Shown here piece by piece: positions 25,793 to 34,828 of a DNA stretch of 64,000 nt; the first letter of the stretch is position 1; each line of letters begins with the position of its first letter. The stretch spans positions 3,144,501 to 3,208,500 of the forward strand of contig NZ_CP092480.1 in NCBI RefSeq assembly GCF_022429645.1. Reading direction: 5' to 3'. The DNA is from Lutibacter sp. A80 (GTDB lineage Bacteria; Bacteroidota; Bacteroidia; Flavobacteriales; Flavobacteriaceae). Under the pieces are notes generated by a model. The model was not told where the DNA came from. It saw only the letters and a program-made list of their open reading frames with translations, and searched no databases. Both the position numbers and the translations under genes were made by a program.

Positions 25793-26491
25793 TTAATCTC
25801 TTGATCCAAAAATTCGTAATCCCCAATAAAATAACATTGCTAACGATCCTAATGCAGCAACTAAATAAGTTCTAGCAGCCCATTTTAAAGCATCTTTTGC
25901 TCCATCTTGTTCTGTATTGGTAAGCATGTTGTTTGTTTTTAGCCAAGCTAAAGCTCTATTACTAGCGTCATATTCAACAGGTAACGTAATAAAACTAAAA
26001 ATAGTTGCTAAAGCCATCATTCCTAACCCTATTACAGCAATTGTAAATCCAATTGGAGAATCTCCAGATGCTGCTCCTAAAATAACTCCACCAATAACCA
26101 ACCACATAGAAAATTTTGAAGTAATACTTACGGCTGGAACCAATTTAGATCGCATTTGCAGCCATTGGTAAGCTTGAGCATGTTGTACGGCATGACCAAC
26201 TTCGTGAGAAGCTACAGCGGCTGATGATGCATTGCGCTTATTGTAAACCGACTCACTTAGGTTAACAGTTTTATTTGTTGGGTTATAGTGGTCTGTTAAT
26301 TGACCTGGAGTGGAAATGACTTTTACATCATAAATACCATTATCATGTAACATTTTTTCTGCAATTTCTTTTCCACTTAAACCGTTTTGTAATTTAACTT
26401 TAGAGTAGTAATTGAATTTTCTTTTTAATTGTTGGCTCACTAACCAACTTATTAATGAAATACCTCCAATTATAATATAATATCCAATCAT
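25793..26491 (-). CDS. YugP-like membrane zinc metallopeptidase
   Basis: This 232-residue protein belongs to the Zn_peptidase_2 (YugP) family. It has an N-terminal membrane segment (MIGYYIIIGGISLISWLVS), the zinc motif HEVGHAVQHA (about 95-104), an LSESVYNKRNASS segment just before it, and several C-terminal membrane helices (about 125-230). The family is conserved in bacteria but its substrate is unknown. It converges with the Lrp-family gene and is divergent from the asparaginase gene. It appears intact with the usual length of about 230 residues. Confidence 0.9.
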   Translation of the reverse strand: MIGYYIIIGGISLISWLVSQQLKRKFNYYSKVKLQNGLSGKEIAEKMLHDNGIYDVKVISTPGQLTDHYNPTNKTVNLSESVYNKRNASSAAVASHEVGHAVQHAQAYQWLQMRSKLVPAVSITSKFSMWLVIGGVILGAASGDSPIGFTIAVIGLGMMALATIFSFITLPVEYDASNRALAWLKTNNMLTNTEQDGAKDALKWAARTYLVAALGSLAMLFYWGLRIFGSRD

Positions 26492-26569
26492 AATTTATTT
26501 TTTAGTTAATGCATTTTAATTTGGTAAATTTACCGCATAAATTATTCCAAATATAAGCATTCAGACAAA

Positions 26570-27610
26570 ATGACAAAAATTCCTAAAATACTTTTAATAT
26601 ATACTGGAGGAACCATAGGTATGGTTAAAGACTTTAATACAGGTGTGTTAAAAACCTTTAATTTTGATAAACTGTTAATGCACATACCAGAAATTAACCT
26701 TTTAAATTGTGATATAGATAGTATTTCGTTTGAAGAACCAATAGACTCTTCAAATATGAATGTTTCAAATTGGGTTATTTTAGCTGAAATAATTGAGAAA
26801 AATTATTACAATTTTGATGGTTTTGTTATTCTACATGGTTCCGACACCATGTCTTACACCGCTTCAGTAATTAGTTTTATGTTTGAAAACTTGTCGAAAC
26901 CAATAATTTTTACAGGATCTCAATTACCAATTGGTGATTTACGTACAGATGCAAAAGAGAACTTAATTACATCCATTCAAATAGCATCTTCACAAGAGCA
27001 TGGGCAACCCGTTGTTTCAGAAGTTTGTCTGTATTTTGAATACAAATTATATAGAGCAAATAGAACAACTAAGGTAAATGCGGAACATTTTCAAGCATTT
27101 TATTCGCCAAATTTTCCACCTTTAGGTGAGAGCGGAGTTTATTTGAAATTTTCAAAACAGCTTTTATTTAAACCAAACATAGGAAGCGAGCTTTTAAAAG
27201 TTAGAAAAACATTAGATAATAATATTGCTATTTTAAAAATTTTCCCTGGAATTACAAAAGAAGTTGTTGCAGCTATTTTATCTATAGAAAATTTAAAAGG
27301 TGTTATTATAGAAACTTATGGTTCTGGAAATGCACCAACGGAAAAGTGGTTTGTAAATTTATTAGAGCAAGCAATTAGTAAAGGTATTTACATAGTAAAT
27401 GTTACACAATGTACTAGCGGTAGTGTTATTTTAGGTCATTATGAAACAAGTGAACACCTAAAAAATATAGGAATTATTAATGGAAAAGACATCACTACAG
27501 AGTCTGCTTTGGCAAAATTAATGTATTTGTTAGGTGAAAATTTGCCGCAAAGTGCGTTTAAAGCTATTTTTGAAAAACCTTTGCGGGGTGAAATGAGTGA
27601 AGAATTGTAG
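26570..27610 (+). CDS. ansA: type I (cytoplasmic) L-asparaginase
   Basis: The 346-residue enzyme hydrolyses L-asparagine to aspartate and ammonia. It has both family signatures: LIYTGGTIGM near residue 10, with the nucleophilic threonine, and LHGSDTMSYTAS (about 88-98), with the second catalytic Thr/Asp region. There is no signal peptide, which fits the cytoplasmic low-affinity type I. The C-terminal domain segment QCTSGSVILGHYE is also typical. It is a single gene. The following 292-bp gap holds no recognisable gene, terminator or RNA. Confidence 0.93.
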   Translation: MTKIPKILLIYTGGTIGMVKDFNTGVLKTFNFDKLLMHIPEINLLNCDIDSISFEEPIDSSNMNVSNWVILAEIIEKNYYNFDGFVILHGSDTMSYTASVISFMFENLSKPIIFTGSQLPIGDLRTDAKENLITSIQIASSQEHGQPVVSEVCLYFEYKLYRANRTTKVNAEHFQAFYSPNFPPLGESGVYLKFSKQLLFKPNIGSELLKVRKTLDNNIAILKIFPGITKEVVAAILSIENLKGVIIETYGSGNAPTEKWFVNLLEQAISKGIYIVNVTQCTSGSVILGHYETSEHLKNIGIINGKDITTESALAKLMYLLGENLPQSAFKAIFEKPLRGEMSEEL

Positions 27611-27902
27611 CTTTTATTAAATAAAAAACAACATTTCATTTTTTTTTATACCGATTTATTAAAATAAACTAAGTTTTTTCTTTAAATCAAAAAATAATAT
27701 ATGTTTATAAATAAATAATTTAAAGTGCTTGTAAAATTTTCAAAATTCAACAATTTTTTGTTACTTGCCTTCGCAAAAGTTTAATTACAGAAGAGACTTT
27801 TGATAGTCATTAGACTTTTAAACTTACTCTTTATGAAATAACTATTTGTTAAAAAAAATTATATATTTAACCGTAAAATTAATAAATTAACTATTACACA
27901 CG

Positions 27903-28649
27903 ATGAAAAGAGTATTTACTATCCTTGCAATTACAGGGTTATTGTTATTTGGAGCAGCACCTAAAGCTATTGCACAAGATGCAGCAAACACAGAACAGGT
28001 TGCAAACGACACAGAATCAAAAACATTTCACCAAGAATTAAAACAACGTTTTATTGAAGGTGGACCATTTTTTATGGGAATTGTATTAGTAGCCTTAATT
28101 TTAGGGTTGGCAATTGCTATTGAAAGAATTATTTACCTTAATATGGCCACTACAAATACTAAGAAATTAGTAAATAAAGTAGATGATGCACTTGCTTCAG
28201 GTGGTGTAGAAGCTGCTAAAGAAGTATGTAGAAATACAAAAGGGCCTGTTGCTTCTATATTCTACCAAGGTTTAGATAGAATGGATGAAGGTGTAGACGC
28301 AGCTGAGAAAGCAGTTGTTGGTTACGGAGGAGTTCAAATGGGATTATTAGAGAAAAACATTTCTTGGTTATCTTTATTTATTGCTTTAGCACCAATGCTT
28401 GGTTTCATGGGAACAGTAATTGGTATGATTAGTGCATTTGATTCAATCCAACAAGCTGGTGATATTTCTCCAACAGTTGTTGCTGGTGGTATTAAAGTAG
28501 CATTATTAACAACAGTATTTGGTTTAATTGTTGCAATTATTCTTCAAATTTTTTACAACTACATTATTTCTAAAGTAGATAGTATTGTAAACAATATGGA
28601 AGACGCTTCAATTTCACTTGTTGACCTTTTGGTTAAACACAAAAAATAA
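27903..28649 (+). CDS. exbB: ExbB/TolQ/MotA family proton channel protein
   Basis: A 248-residue inner-membrane protein. An N-terminal signal-like segment (MKRVFTILAITGLLLFGAAP, ending near AIAQ) precedes the MotA/TolQ/ExbB core with three membrane spans near 55-75, 155-180 and 198-225; the GFMGTVIGMISAF segment is the conserved channel helix. ExbB with ExbD converts proton motive force into motion that drives TonB at outer-membrane receptors. It is the first of four tightly spaced genes ending in two ExbD proteins. The cleavable-looking N-terminus is seen in many Bacteroidota homologues. Confidence 0.92.
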   Translation: MKRVFTILAITGLLLFGAAPKAIAQDAANTEQVANDTESKTFHQELKQRFIEGGPFFMGIVLVALILGLAIAIERIIYLNMATTNTKKLVNKVDDALASGGVEAAKEVCRNTKGPVASIFYQGLDRMDEGVDAAEKAVVGYGGVQMGLLEKNISWLSLFIALAPMLGFMGTVIGMISAFDSIQQAGDISPTVVAGGIKVALLTTVFGLIVAIILQIFYNYIISKVDSIVNNMEDASISLVDLLVKHKK

Positions 28650-28657
28650 GAGAGATC

Positions 28658-29119
28658 ATGAATAAGAAATTTTCAAAAATATTAACCTTAATAGCAGGTC
28701 TTATTGGAGTAATAGCATTCTATTTCTTCATTAGAATTGTTATGGTAGGTGATGAAACAATTGAAACAGATGCCGAAGTTCAGGCAAGTATCGTTTCTCC
28801 ATTTATAAGTTTTGCTAATATAGTATTAATTGCAACAGCAGTTATTGCCGTTGTGTTTTCTATGTTAAACTTAGTAAAACATCCACAAGTATTAAAAAGA
28901 ACATTAATTGGTATTGTTGCTTTAGCAGTAATATTGATAATAGCATATTCTGTTTCTTCAGATGCAGCTGTTTTAGATGTTAGTGGAAGAGTTTTAGAAG
29001 ATGGTGAAGCAGGAGCTGTTTCAAAATGGGTTAGTACAGGTATAAACTTCAGCGCTATTTTAGGTGTTGTAGGTTTAGGATTCTTTGTGGTTGACTTTGT
29101 AAGATCACTAGCAAAATAA
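28658..29119 (+). CDS. hypothetical four-helix membrane protein between exbB and exbD
   Basis: This 153-residue protein has four predicted membrane spans (about 7-29, 50-72, 85-101, 128-148) and no motif I recognise. It lies 8 bp after exbB and 7 bp before the first exbD, so it is almost certainly co-translated with the energiser complex. A gene of this kind at this position is common in Flavobacteriaceae. It may be an accessory or assembly subunit; that is inference from position only. Confidence 0.8.
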   Translation: MNKKFSKILTLIAGLIGVIAFYFFIRIVMVGDETIETDAEVQASIVSPFISFANIVLIATAVIAVVFSMLNLVKHPQVLKRTLIGIVALAVILIIAYSVSSDAAVLDVSGRVLEDGEAGAVSKWVSTGINFSAILGVVGLGFFVVDFVRSLAK

Positions 29120-29126
29120 TAGCACT

Positions 29127-29744
29127 ATGGCAAGAAGAGAAAATTCAGAAATAAATGCTGGTTCAATGGCAGACATTGCGTTCTTGCTTTTAATATTTTT
29201 CTTAGTTACAACAACTATGGATGTTGATTCTGGTATTTCTAGAAAATTACCAGAAAAATCAGAAGATACTCCAGAAGTAACTATTAAAGAAAAGAATGTT
29301 TTAGATATCACTGTAAATAGAAATAATCAAATCCTTATTGAAGGAACTGATTTTGTTCAAGTTACTGATATACGTAAAATAGCGATGGATTTTATTGATA
29401 ATGGTGGTGGTTTATCTGTTGCAAAAGACGGTCAACCAGCGCAACCTTGCGATTACTGTCAAGGAGCAAAAGATCCAGCATCGTCAGATCATCCAACAAA
29501 AGCAATTATATCTTTACAAAGCGATAGAGGAACAACTTATGGAATGTATGTTTCTATTCAAAATGAAATAGAAGCTGCTTATAATGAGTTGAGAAACAGA
29601 ATGGCTTTAGAAAAATATGAAAGAACTTATAGTGATTTGTTAAAAGAGTATAATGATAACGGTGGGGAAAGTTTAAAGGAAAAAATTGACTTTTTAAAAG
29701 CCAGTTATCCTCAAATTATTACCGAACCAGAACCAATTAAATAA
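29127..29744 (+). CDS. exbD: ExbD/TolR family biopolymer transporter, long form
   Basis: The 205-residue protein has a short cytoplasmic N-terminus, one membrane span (about 14-33; DIAFLLLIFFLVTTTMD, with the conserved aspartate) and a periplasmic ExbD domain. A Bacteroidota-type insertion carries a CDYCQGAKDPASSDHP segment (about 110-125) with a CxxC pair, and a charged helical C-terminal tail follows. ExbD pairs with ExbB to use the proton gradient. A second, shorter ExbD follows 9 bp later. The CxxC pair could form a disulfide in the periplasm, which I infer only from sequence. Confidence 0.92.
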   Translation: MARRENSEINAGSMADIAFLLLIFFLVTTTMDVDSGISRKLPEKSEDTPEVTIKEKNVLDITVNRNNQILIEGTDFVQVTDIRKIAMDFIDNGGGLSVAKDGQPAQPCDYCQGAKDPASSDHPTKAIISLQSDRGTTYGMYVSIQNEIEAAYNELRNRMALEKYERTYSDLLKEYNDNGGESLKEKIDFLKASYPQIITEPEPIK

Positions 29745-29753
29745 TATCAGCAC

Positions 29754-30224
29754 ATGAGTAAGTTTAAAAAGAAGAAAAAAGGATTACCTGCAATTTCGAC
29801 AGCGTCTTTACCTGATATTGTATTTATGTTATTATTCTTTTTTATGGTATCAACTACTATGAGAGAAACGGATTTACTAATTAAAAAACCAATTCTTCCT
29901 GCAGCTAGCGAAGTGAAAAAGCTAGAGATGAAAAGTTTGGTTAGTACTATTTATGTTGGTAAATCTAAAGATGCCAGAATTGGTGGAGATAAAATTCAAG
30001 TAAATGATAAAATTATTGACGTTAATGATGTTCCTAGTTTTATTTTTGCTGAACGTGCTTTAAGAAAAGAAGAAGAAGTTAAATTTATGACTACTTCTAT
30101 TAAAGCAGATAAAGAAGCCAATGTAGGTACAATTTTAGATATTAAAGAACAATTAAGAGACATTAATGCTTTAAAAGTAAGTTTTTCAACTACAAAAAGT
30201 AGTGATATAAAAGGAAACTTTTAA
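29754..30224 (+). CDS. exbD: ExbD/TolR family biopolymer transporter, short form
   Basis: A 156-residue ExbD with a Lys-rich N-terminus (MSKFKKKKKG), a single membrane span containing the conserved Asp (LPDIVFMLLFFFMVSTTM, about 17-34) and a periplasmic domain of usual size. It lacks the CxxC insertion of the ExbD encoded just upstream. Two different ExbD proteins with one ExbB suggest a heteromeric complex, as in other Bacteroidota. It is the last gene of the operon; a clear terminator follows. Confidence 0.92.
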   Translation: MSKFKKKKKGLPAISTASLPDIVFMLLFFFMVSTTMRETDLLIKKPILPAASEVKKLEMKSLVSTIYVGKSKDARIGGDKIQVNDKIIDVNDVPSFIFAERALRKEEEVKFMTTSIKADKEANVGTILDIKEQLRDINALKVSFSTTKSSDIKGNF

Positions 30225-30245
30225 TTAGCATATATTATTAATTTT

Positions 30246-30280
30246 AAAGAGGCAATCAAAATTGATTGCCTCTTTTGTTT
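30246..30280 (+). terminator. intrinsic terminator of the exbB-exbD operon
   Basis: AAAGAGGCAATCAA (30246-30259) pairs with TTGATTGCCTCTTT (30262-30275), a 14-bp stem with a short T-rich tail. Confidence 0.85.
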
Positions 30281-30383
30281 TTATAAAGTATATTTGTTTA
30301 TTAAGTTAGTGCTTAATTGTATTAACTTAATTATTCATAAGGTTTCAATAGTTAAAAGATTGAAATTAAATAATTAATCTTAT

Positions 30384-31067
30384 ATGAAGTTTATATTTTC
30401 AATATTTTTAATAATCTATAGTAGTACATTACTTCAAGCACAAAGCAATAAAGATTCTATTAGCGATAATATCTCTTATTTAGAAGATCAATTATATTTA
30501 GCCCTTGCATATAACAATTTAAGTAATACGCCTGTAGAGGTGTCTCAAAATGGATTTTCAGGCAGCGTAGCTCTAGGTTTTATAAAAGACATACCATTAA
30601 ATAGTAATGGGTCTTTTGGTATAGCTTTAGGTATAGGTTATCAATACAATGCATACATTCAAAATTTGAAAATTTCAAATGAAACTGATAATACTGTTTT
30701 TTCTATTGCTGAAGATTACAAAACTAATTGGTTAAAGTTACACGCTGTTGATATGCCTTTCGAGATTAGGTGGAGGACTTCAACAATAGATACATATAAA
30801 TTTTGGAGGGTTTATACCGGTGTAAAAGCTTCTTATATTTTTGCTTCAAAATCTAAATTTAGAGATGATGATAGTACAATAGCTATTAAAGATTTATCTG
30901 AATTAAGAAAAATACAGTTTGGACTGACACTTGCTGTTGGTTATAGTACTTGGAATTTGTACTTGTATTATGGATTAAATTCAATTTTTGAAAATGCTTA
31001 TCTAAACAATTCAGAGCAAATTAATTTTAGAGATTTTAAAGTAGGTCTAAAATTTTATATTATGTAG
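30384..31067 (+). CDS. PorT-family outer-membrane beta-barrel protein (T9SS-associated)
   Basis: A 227-residue protein with a signal peptide ending near LLQAQ and a beta-barrel of alternating strands. Segments such as GFIKDIPLN, EIRWRTSTIDTYKFWRVY and LYYGLNSIF match what I recall of PorT/SprT, an outer-membrane component required for type IX secretion. I cannot tell whether this is the essential orthologue or a paralogue. Its stop overlaps the end of the convergent PAP2-like gene by 13 bp. Presence of a T9SS part here fits the type B adhesin at the start of the window. No symbol is given because orthology is not proven. Confidence 0.7.
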   Translation: MKFIFSIFLIIYSSTLLQAQSNKDSISDNISYLEDQLYLALAYNNLSNTPVEVSQNGFSGSVALGFIKDIPLNSNGSFGIALGIGYQYNAYIQNLKISNETDNTVFSIAEDYKTNWLKLHAVDMPFEIRWRTSTIDTYKFWRVYTGVKASYIFASKSKFRDDDSTIAIKDLSELRKIQFGLTLAVGYSTWNLYLYYGLNSIFENAYLNNSEQINFRDFKVGLKFYIM

Positions 31068-31663
31068 TAAATTGCATATACAATAAATTGGCTTATTAAA
31101 CTTGTAATAAATCCTAAATAAACTTCTTTAAGTGTATGTGCATTTAATTTTAATCTAGATGATGAAATTATACCACTTAATATAAAAAAGAAAGCAATAA
31201 ATACTATTAAATTAATTTGATAATGGTAACTAAAGCAAATTAAAAAACCGATTAAACCACCTATTGCAGCTGTATGTAAACTAATTCTTTGTTTAAAAAA
31301 TAAATAGACATACGAAATAAAAAAAGTTAGAGTATAACCATAAAACAAGAGAGCTAATAAATCTACAATACTAGCTTTAATTAGCCAATTACCTACTATA
31401 ATTGAAATTGCAGTAAATAATAAAGTAGGGAATTTACGCTCTTCAATTGATACCATATTGTAGCTACGTATCATTTTATATTGCTTTAATATTAAAAGGA
31501 AAATAATTGGAAAAATATATGTTCCTATCAGTATTACCAATAATATTGTATGTTCTTGCGGCTTAAAAATATATTCCGGTCTAAATAAAAAGTAGATGAA
31601 AGCCCCAATAATTGGGAAATTTATTGGATGAAAAAAAATAGAGATAAATTTTGATAATTTCAT
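31055..31663 (-). CDS. membrane protein with PAP2-like (phosphatidic acid phosphatase) motifs
   Basis: The 202-residue protein has about five to six membrane spans. Its second half carries what look like altered PAP2 motifs: SLHTAAIGG in place of the SGH motif, and SSRLKLNAHTLKEVYLG, which fits SRxxxxxHxxxD with the last Asp replaced by Glu. PAP2 enzymes remove phosphate from lipid substrates at the membrane. With Gly to Leu and Asp to Glu changes, activity is uncertain. It lies 16 bp after rpoN on the same strand and is probably co-transcribed with it. Confidence 0.65.
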   Translation of the reverse strand: MKLSKFISIFFHPINFPIIGAFIYFLFRPEYIFKPQEHTILLVILIGTYIFPIIFLLILKQYKMIRSYNMVSIEERKFPTLLFTAISIIVGNWLIKASIVDLLALLFYGYTLTFFISYVYLFFKQRISLHTAAIGGLIGFLICFSYHYQINLIVFIAFFFILSGIISSSRLKLNAHTLKEVYLGFITSLISQFIVYAIYYII

Positions 31664-31679
31664 AAGTTATAAGAAGATT

Positions 31680-33134
31680 TTAAATCTCTTTTCTTAACCG
31701 AGCTACTGGTATATCTAATTGTTCTCTATATTTTGCAACAGTTCTTCTAGCTATAGGGTACCCTTTTTCTTTTAGAATAATAGATAACTTGTCATCTGTT
31801 AAAGGTTTCTTTTTGCTTTCGTTTGAGACTACAGAAGCTAAAATGTTTTTAATTTCACGGGTCGAAACATCTTCTCCTTGGTCATTTTTCATTGATTCTG
31901 AGAAAAATTCTTTAATTAATTTTGTTCCGTAAGGCGTGTTTACATATTTACTATTAGCAACTCTAGAAACTGTTGAAACGTCCATATTAATAACATCTGC
32001 AATGTCTTTTAAAATCATTGGTTTTAACTTACGCTCATCACCCGTCAAAAAATATTCTTTCTGATGGTGCATAATAGCATTCATATTTAAAAGTAAGGTT
32101 TGTTGACGTTGTTTTATAGCATCTATAAACCATTTTGCAGAGTCTAACTTTTGTTTAATAAACTGAACAGCTTCTTTTTGAGATTTAGATTTTTCTTTAG
32201 AGTCTTTATAACCTGAAAGTAAATCGTTATATTCTTTAGAAATATGTAGTTCTGGAGCATTTCTAGAGTTTAGTGTAAGTTCTAATTCTCCTTCAATAAT
32301 TCTAATAGTAAAATCAGGAACAATTTGCTCAGCTATTTTATTATTACCAATATAAGATCCACCCGGTTTTGGGTTTAATTTTTCAATTTGTTGTATGGCC
32401 TCTTTAAGTTGATCTTCTGAAACATGAAATTTTTGTAATAATTTTTTGTAATGTTTCTTTGCAAAATGTTCAAACGAGTTTTCAAGAATATCAATTGCCA
32501 AGAGTCTACTTGGTTTTTCGTCTTTTCTTTTTAATTGTAGAATTAAGCATTCCTTTAAACTTCTTGCACCTACTCCAGCAGGATCTAGTTGTTGTACTAA
32601 GTTAAGTAATCTTTCTAATTCTTCAATTGTTGTATAGATGTTTTGTGTAAATGCTAAATCATCTAATATATCAATTAAATCACGTCTTATATAACCACTA
32701 TCGTCTATACTTCCAATTAAAAAATTTGTGATTGTTTCTTCATCTTCTGTTAAGCGAAATGTGTTTATTTGAGTAGTTAAATGTTGTGTAAAAGAGGTTC
32801 CAGAGGCATAAGGTATGCTTTTTTCATCATCATCAGATGAGTAATTATTAGCATGTGTTTTATAGCTAGGAATTTCATCATCACTTAAATATTCATCAAT
32901 ATTTATGTCTTCAGTGCTTATATTTTCGTTACCAGTATCATCATATTCATCAGCTTGAGAATTTTCAAATTCATCAGTATTTTCTTTACCACTATCTAAA
33001 GCAGGGTTTTCTTCTAATTCTTGTTTTAATTTTTGTTCAAATGCTTGCGTAGGCAATTGAATCAATTTCATTAATTGAATTTGCTGAGGAGATAATTTTT
33101 GTAATAACTTAAAATTTAAGCTTTGTTTAAGCAT
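31680..33134 (-). CDS. rpoN: RNA polymerase sigma-54 factor
   Basis: The 484-residue sigma-54 has the Gln-rich activator-interacting region I (about 1-50; LQKLSPQQIQLMKLIQ), an acidic region II (about 50-110), the core-binding domain (about 115-300), a helix-turn-helix (about 370-400) and the RpoN box ARRTVAKYRE near residue 462. It directs transcription from -24/-12 promoters and needs an ATP-dependent enhancer-binding protein. The likely cotranscribed neighbour downstream is the PAP2-like gene. Length is normal for Bacteroidota. Confidence 0.97.
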   Translation of the reverse strand: MLKQSLNFKLLQKLSPQQIQLMKLIQLPTQAFEQKLKQELEENPALDSGKENTDEFENSQADEYDDTGNENISTEDINIDEYLSDDEIPSYKTHANNYSSDDDEKSIPYASGTSFTQHLTTQINTFRLTEDEETITNFLIGSIDDSGYIRRDLIDILDDLAFTQNIYTTIEELERLLNLVQQLDPAGVGARSLKECLILQLKRKDEKPSRLLAIDILENSFEHFAKKHYKKLLQKFHVSEDQLKEAIQQIEKLNPKPGGSYIGNNKIAEQIVPDFTIRIIEGELELTLNSRNAPELHISKEYNDLLSGYKDSKEKSKSQKEAVQFIKQKLDSAKWFIDAIKQRQQTLLLNMNAIMHHQKEYFLTGDERKLKPMILKDIADVINMDVSTVSRVANSKYVNTPYGTKLIKEFFSESMKNDQGEDVSTREIKNILASVVSNESKKKPLTDDKLSIILKEKGYPIARRTVAKYREQLDIPVARLRKEI

Positions 33135-33243
33135 ATATTAATTTAATTGTTACTTTTTATAAAAATACAAAAAAACATATAATTCTTCAATTTATGTTTT
33201 TTTGTATTTTATCTTATTGGTTATTTATATATTTTATGATTAC

Positions 33244-34677
33244 TTAAAATTCTGCATTTTGAGGCGTTCTAGGAAATGGTATTACATCTCTAATATTACC
33301 CATACCAGTTGTAAATTGTACCAAACGCTCAAAACCTAAGCCAAAGCCACTATGAACTGCGGTTCCAAATTTTCGAGTATCTAAATACCACCATAATTCT
33401 TTTTCATCAATTTCTAGTGCCTCCATTTTTTGTTTTAATACATCTAAGCGCTCTTCACGTTGGCTTCCTCCAACAATTTCTCCAATTCCTGGGAACAAAA
33501 CGTCCATTGCTCTTACTGTTTTACCATCATCATTTAAACGCATATAAAATGCTTTAATATTGGCAGGATAATCAAATAAAATTACTGGGCATTTAAAATG
33601 TTTTTCAACTAAATAACGTTCGTGTTCACTTTGTAAATCTGCACCCCACTCGTTAATAAGGTATTGAAATTTTTTCTTTTTATTTGGTTTACAATTTCTT
33701 AAAATTTCAAAAGCTTCTGTATAAGAAACTCTTTTAAAGTTATTTTCAACTACAAAATTTAGTTTCTCAAGTAAAGTCATTTCACTACGTTGTAATGCAG
33801 GTTTACTTTTTTCTTCTTGGTTGAATCTATTATCTAAAAAGGCAATATCATCTTTATAATTGTCTAATACATAATTTATTACAGATTTAATAAAATCTTC
33901 TGCTAAATCCATATTATCATCTAAATTATTGAATGCAACCTCTGGTTCAATCATCCAAAATTCTGATAGGTGACGTGTAGTATTTGAATTTTCAGCTCTA
34001 AAAGTTGGTCCAAAAGTGTATACTTTTCCTAAAGCCATAGCATACGTTTCTGCTTCTAATTGACCAGAAACTGTAAGGTTGGTCATTTTACCAAAAAAGT
34101 CTTTTGAAGCGTCTACTTTTCCTTCTTCGTTTTTTGGAAGGTTTTCAACATCTAAGGTTGTAACTTTAAACATTTCTCCAGCACCTTCGGCATCTGATCC
34201 AGTAATTATTGGTGCATGAAAATTATAAAAACCATTTTCAGTAAAATATTTATGAACAGCAAAAGATAAAGCAGAGCGTACTCGCATTACTGCACTAAAT
34301 GTATTTGTTCTTACTCTTAGATGCGCATGTTCACGTAAAAATTCGAAACTATGTTTTTTTGGTTGTATTGGGTATTCTTCTGGATTAGAATCTCCTAGTA
34401 TTTCAATTTCATTTACTTGAATTTCAACAGATTGTCCTTTTCCTTGACTTTCAACTAAAGTACCTTTTACAGAAACTGCAGCTCCTGTGGTAATACGTTT
34501 TAGAACGGTTTCGTCTGTTTTTTCAAAATCAACAACACATTGTATATTATTTATAGTTGAACCATCATTTAAAGCTATAAATCTATTGGCTCTAAATGTT
34601 CTAACCCAACCTTTTAGGGTTACGTCTTGTAAAAAATTATTTGAACCTAAAAGTTCAAGAACTGTACTTCTATTCAT
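33244..34677 (-). CDS. asnS: asparaginyl-tRNA synthetase
   Basis: This 477-residue class IIb enzyme charges tRNA-Asn. The N-terminal OB-fold anticodon-binding domain covers about 1-110; the catalytic core includes motif 2 around [18 protein letters not shown] and motif 3 [12 protein letters not shown] near residue 450. The C-terminal [10 protein letters not shown] segment is a class IIb hallmark. TATCTTTG on the minus strand at 34698-34705 is a good -7 promoter match 21 nt upstream of the ATG. Confidence 0.97.
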   Translation of the reverse strand: MNRSTVLELLGSNNFLQDVTLKGWVRTFRANRFIALNDGSTINNIQCVVDFEKTDETVLKRITTGAAVSVKGTLVESQGKGQSVEIQVNEIEILGDSNPEEYPIQPKKHSFEFLREHAHLRVRTNTFSAVMRVRSALSFAVHKYFTENGFYNFHAPIITGSDAEGAGEMFKVTTLDVENLPKNEEGKVDASKDFFGKMTNLTVSGQLEAETYAMALGKVYTFGPTFRAENSNTTRHLSEFWMIEPEVAFNNLDDNMDLAEDFIKSVINYVLDNYKDDIAFLDNRFNQEEKSKPALQRSEMTLLEKLNFVVENNFKRVSYTEAFEILRNCKPNKKKKFQYLINEWGADLQSEHERYLVEKHFKCPVILFDYPANIKAFYMRLNDDGKTVRAMDVLFPGIGEIVGGSQREERLDVLKQKMEALEIDEKELWWYLDTRKFGTAVHSGFGLGFERLVQFTTGMGNIRDVIPFPRTPQNAEF

Positions 34678-34697
34678 GTTTAAAATTTTAAGAGTTA

Positions 34698-34705
34698 CAA
34701 AGATA
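34698..34705 (-). promoter_or_regulatory. candidate -7 element (TATCTTTG) of asnS
   Basis: Exact TAnnTTTG on the minus strand, 21 nt upstream of the asnS ATG; the -33 box is not clear. Confidence 0.5.
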
Positions 34706-34828
34706 CACTAACTAATGAAAGTTGAAAAGTCTAATTGTGTAAAAGTATTTTAATACGTTGCTATAAAATGTCTCAGCATTGTTTAAAAAATAACTTTTAG
34801 ATAAAAAAGAGTTATTTGCCTCTGTTAG

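Noticed and set aside
27611..27902. A gene or RNA in the gap before exbB
   Set aside because: No frame with a plausible start and length, no hairpin with a T-run, and no exact -7 box was found; only AT-rich DNA.
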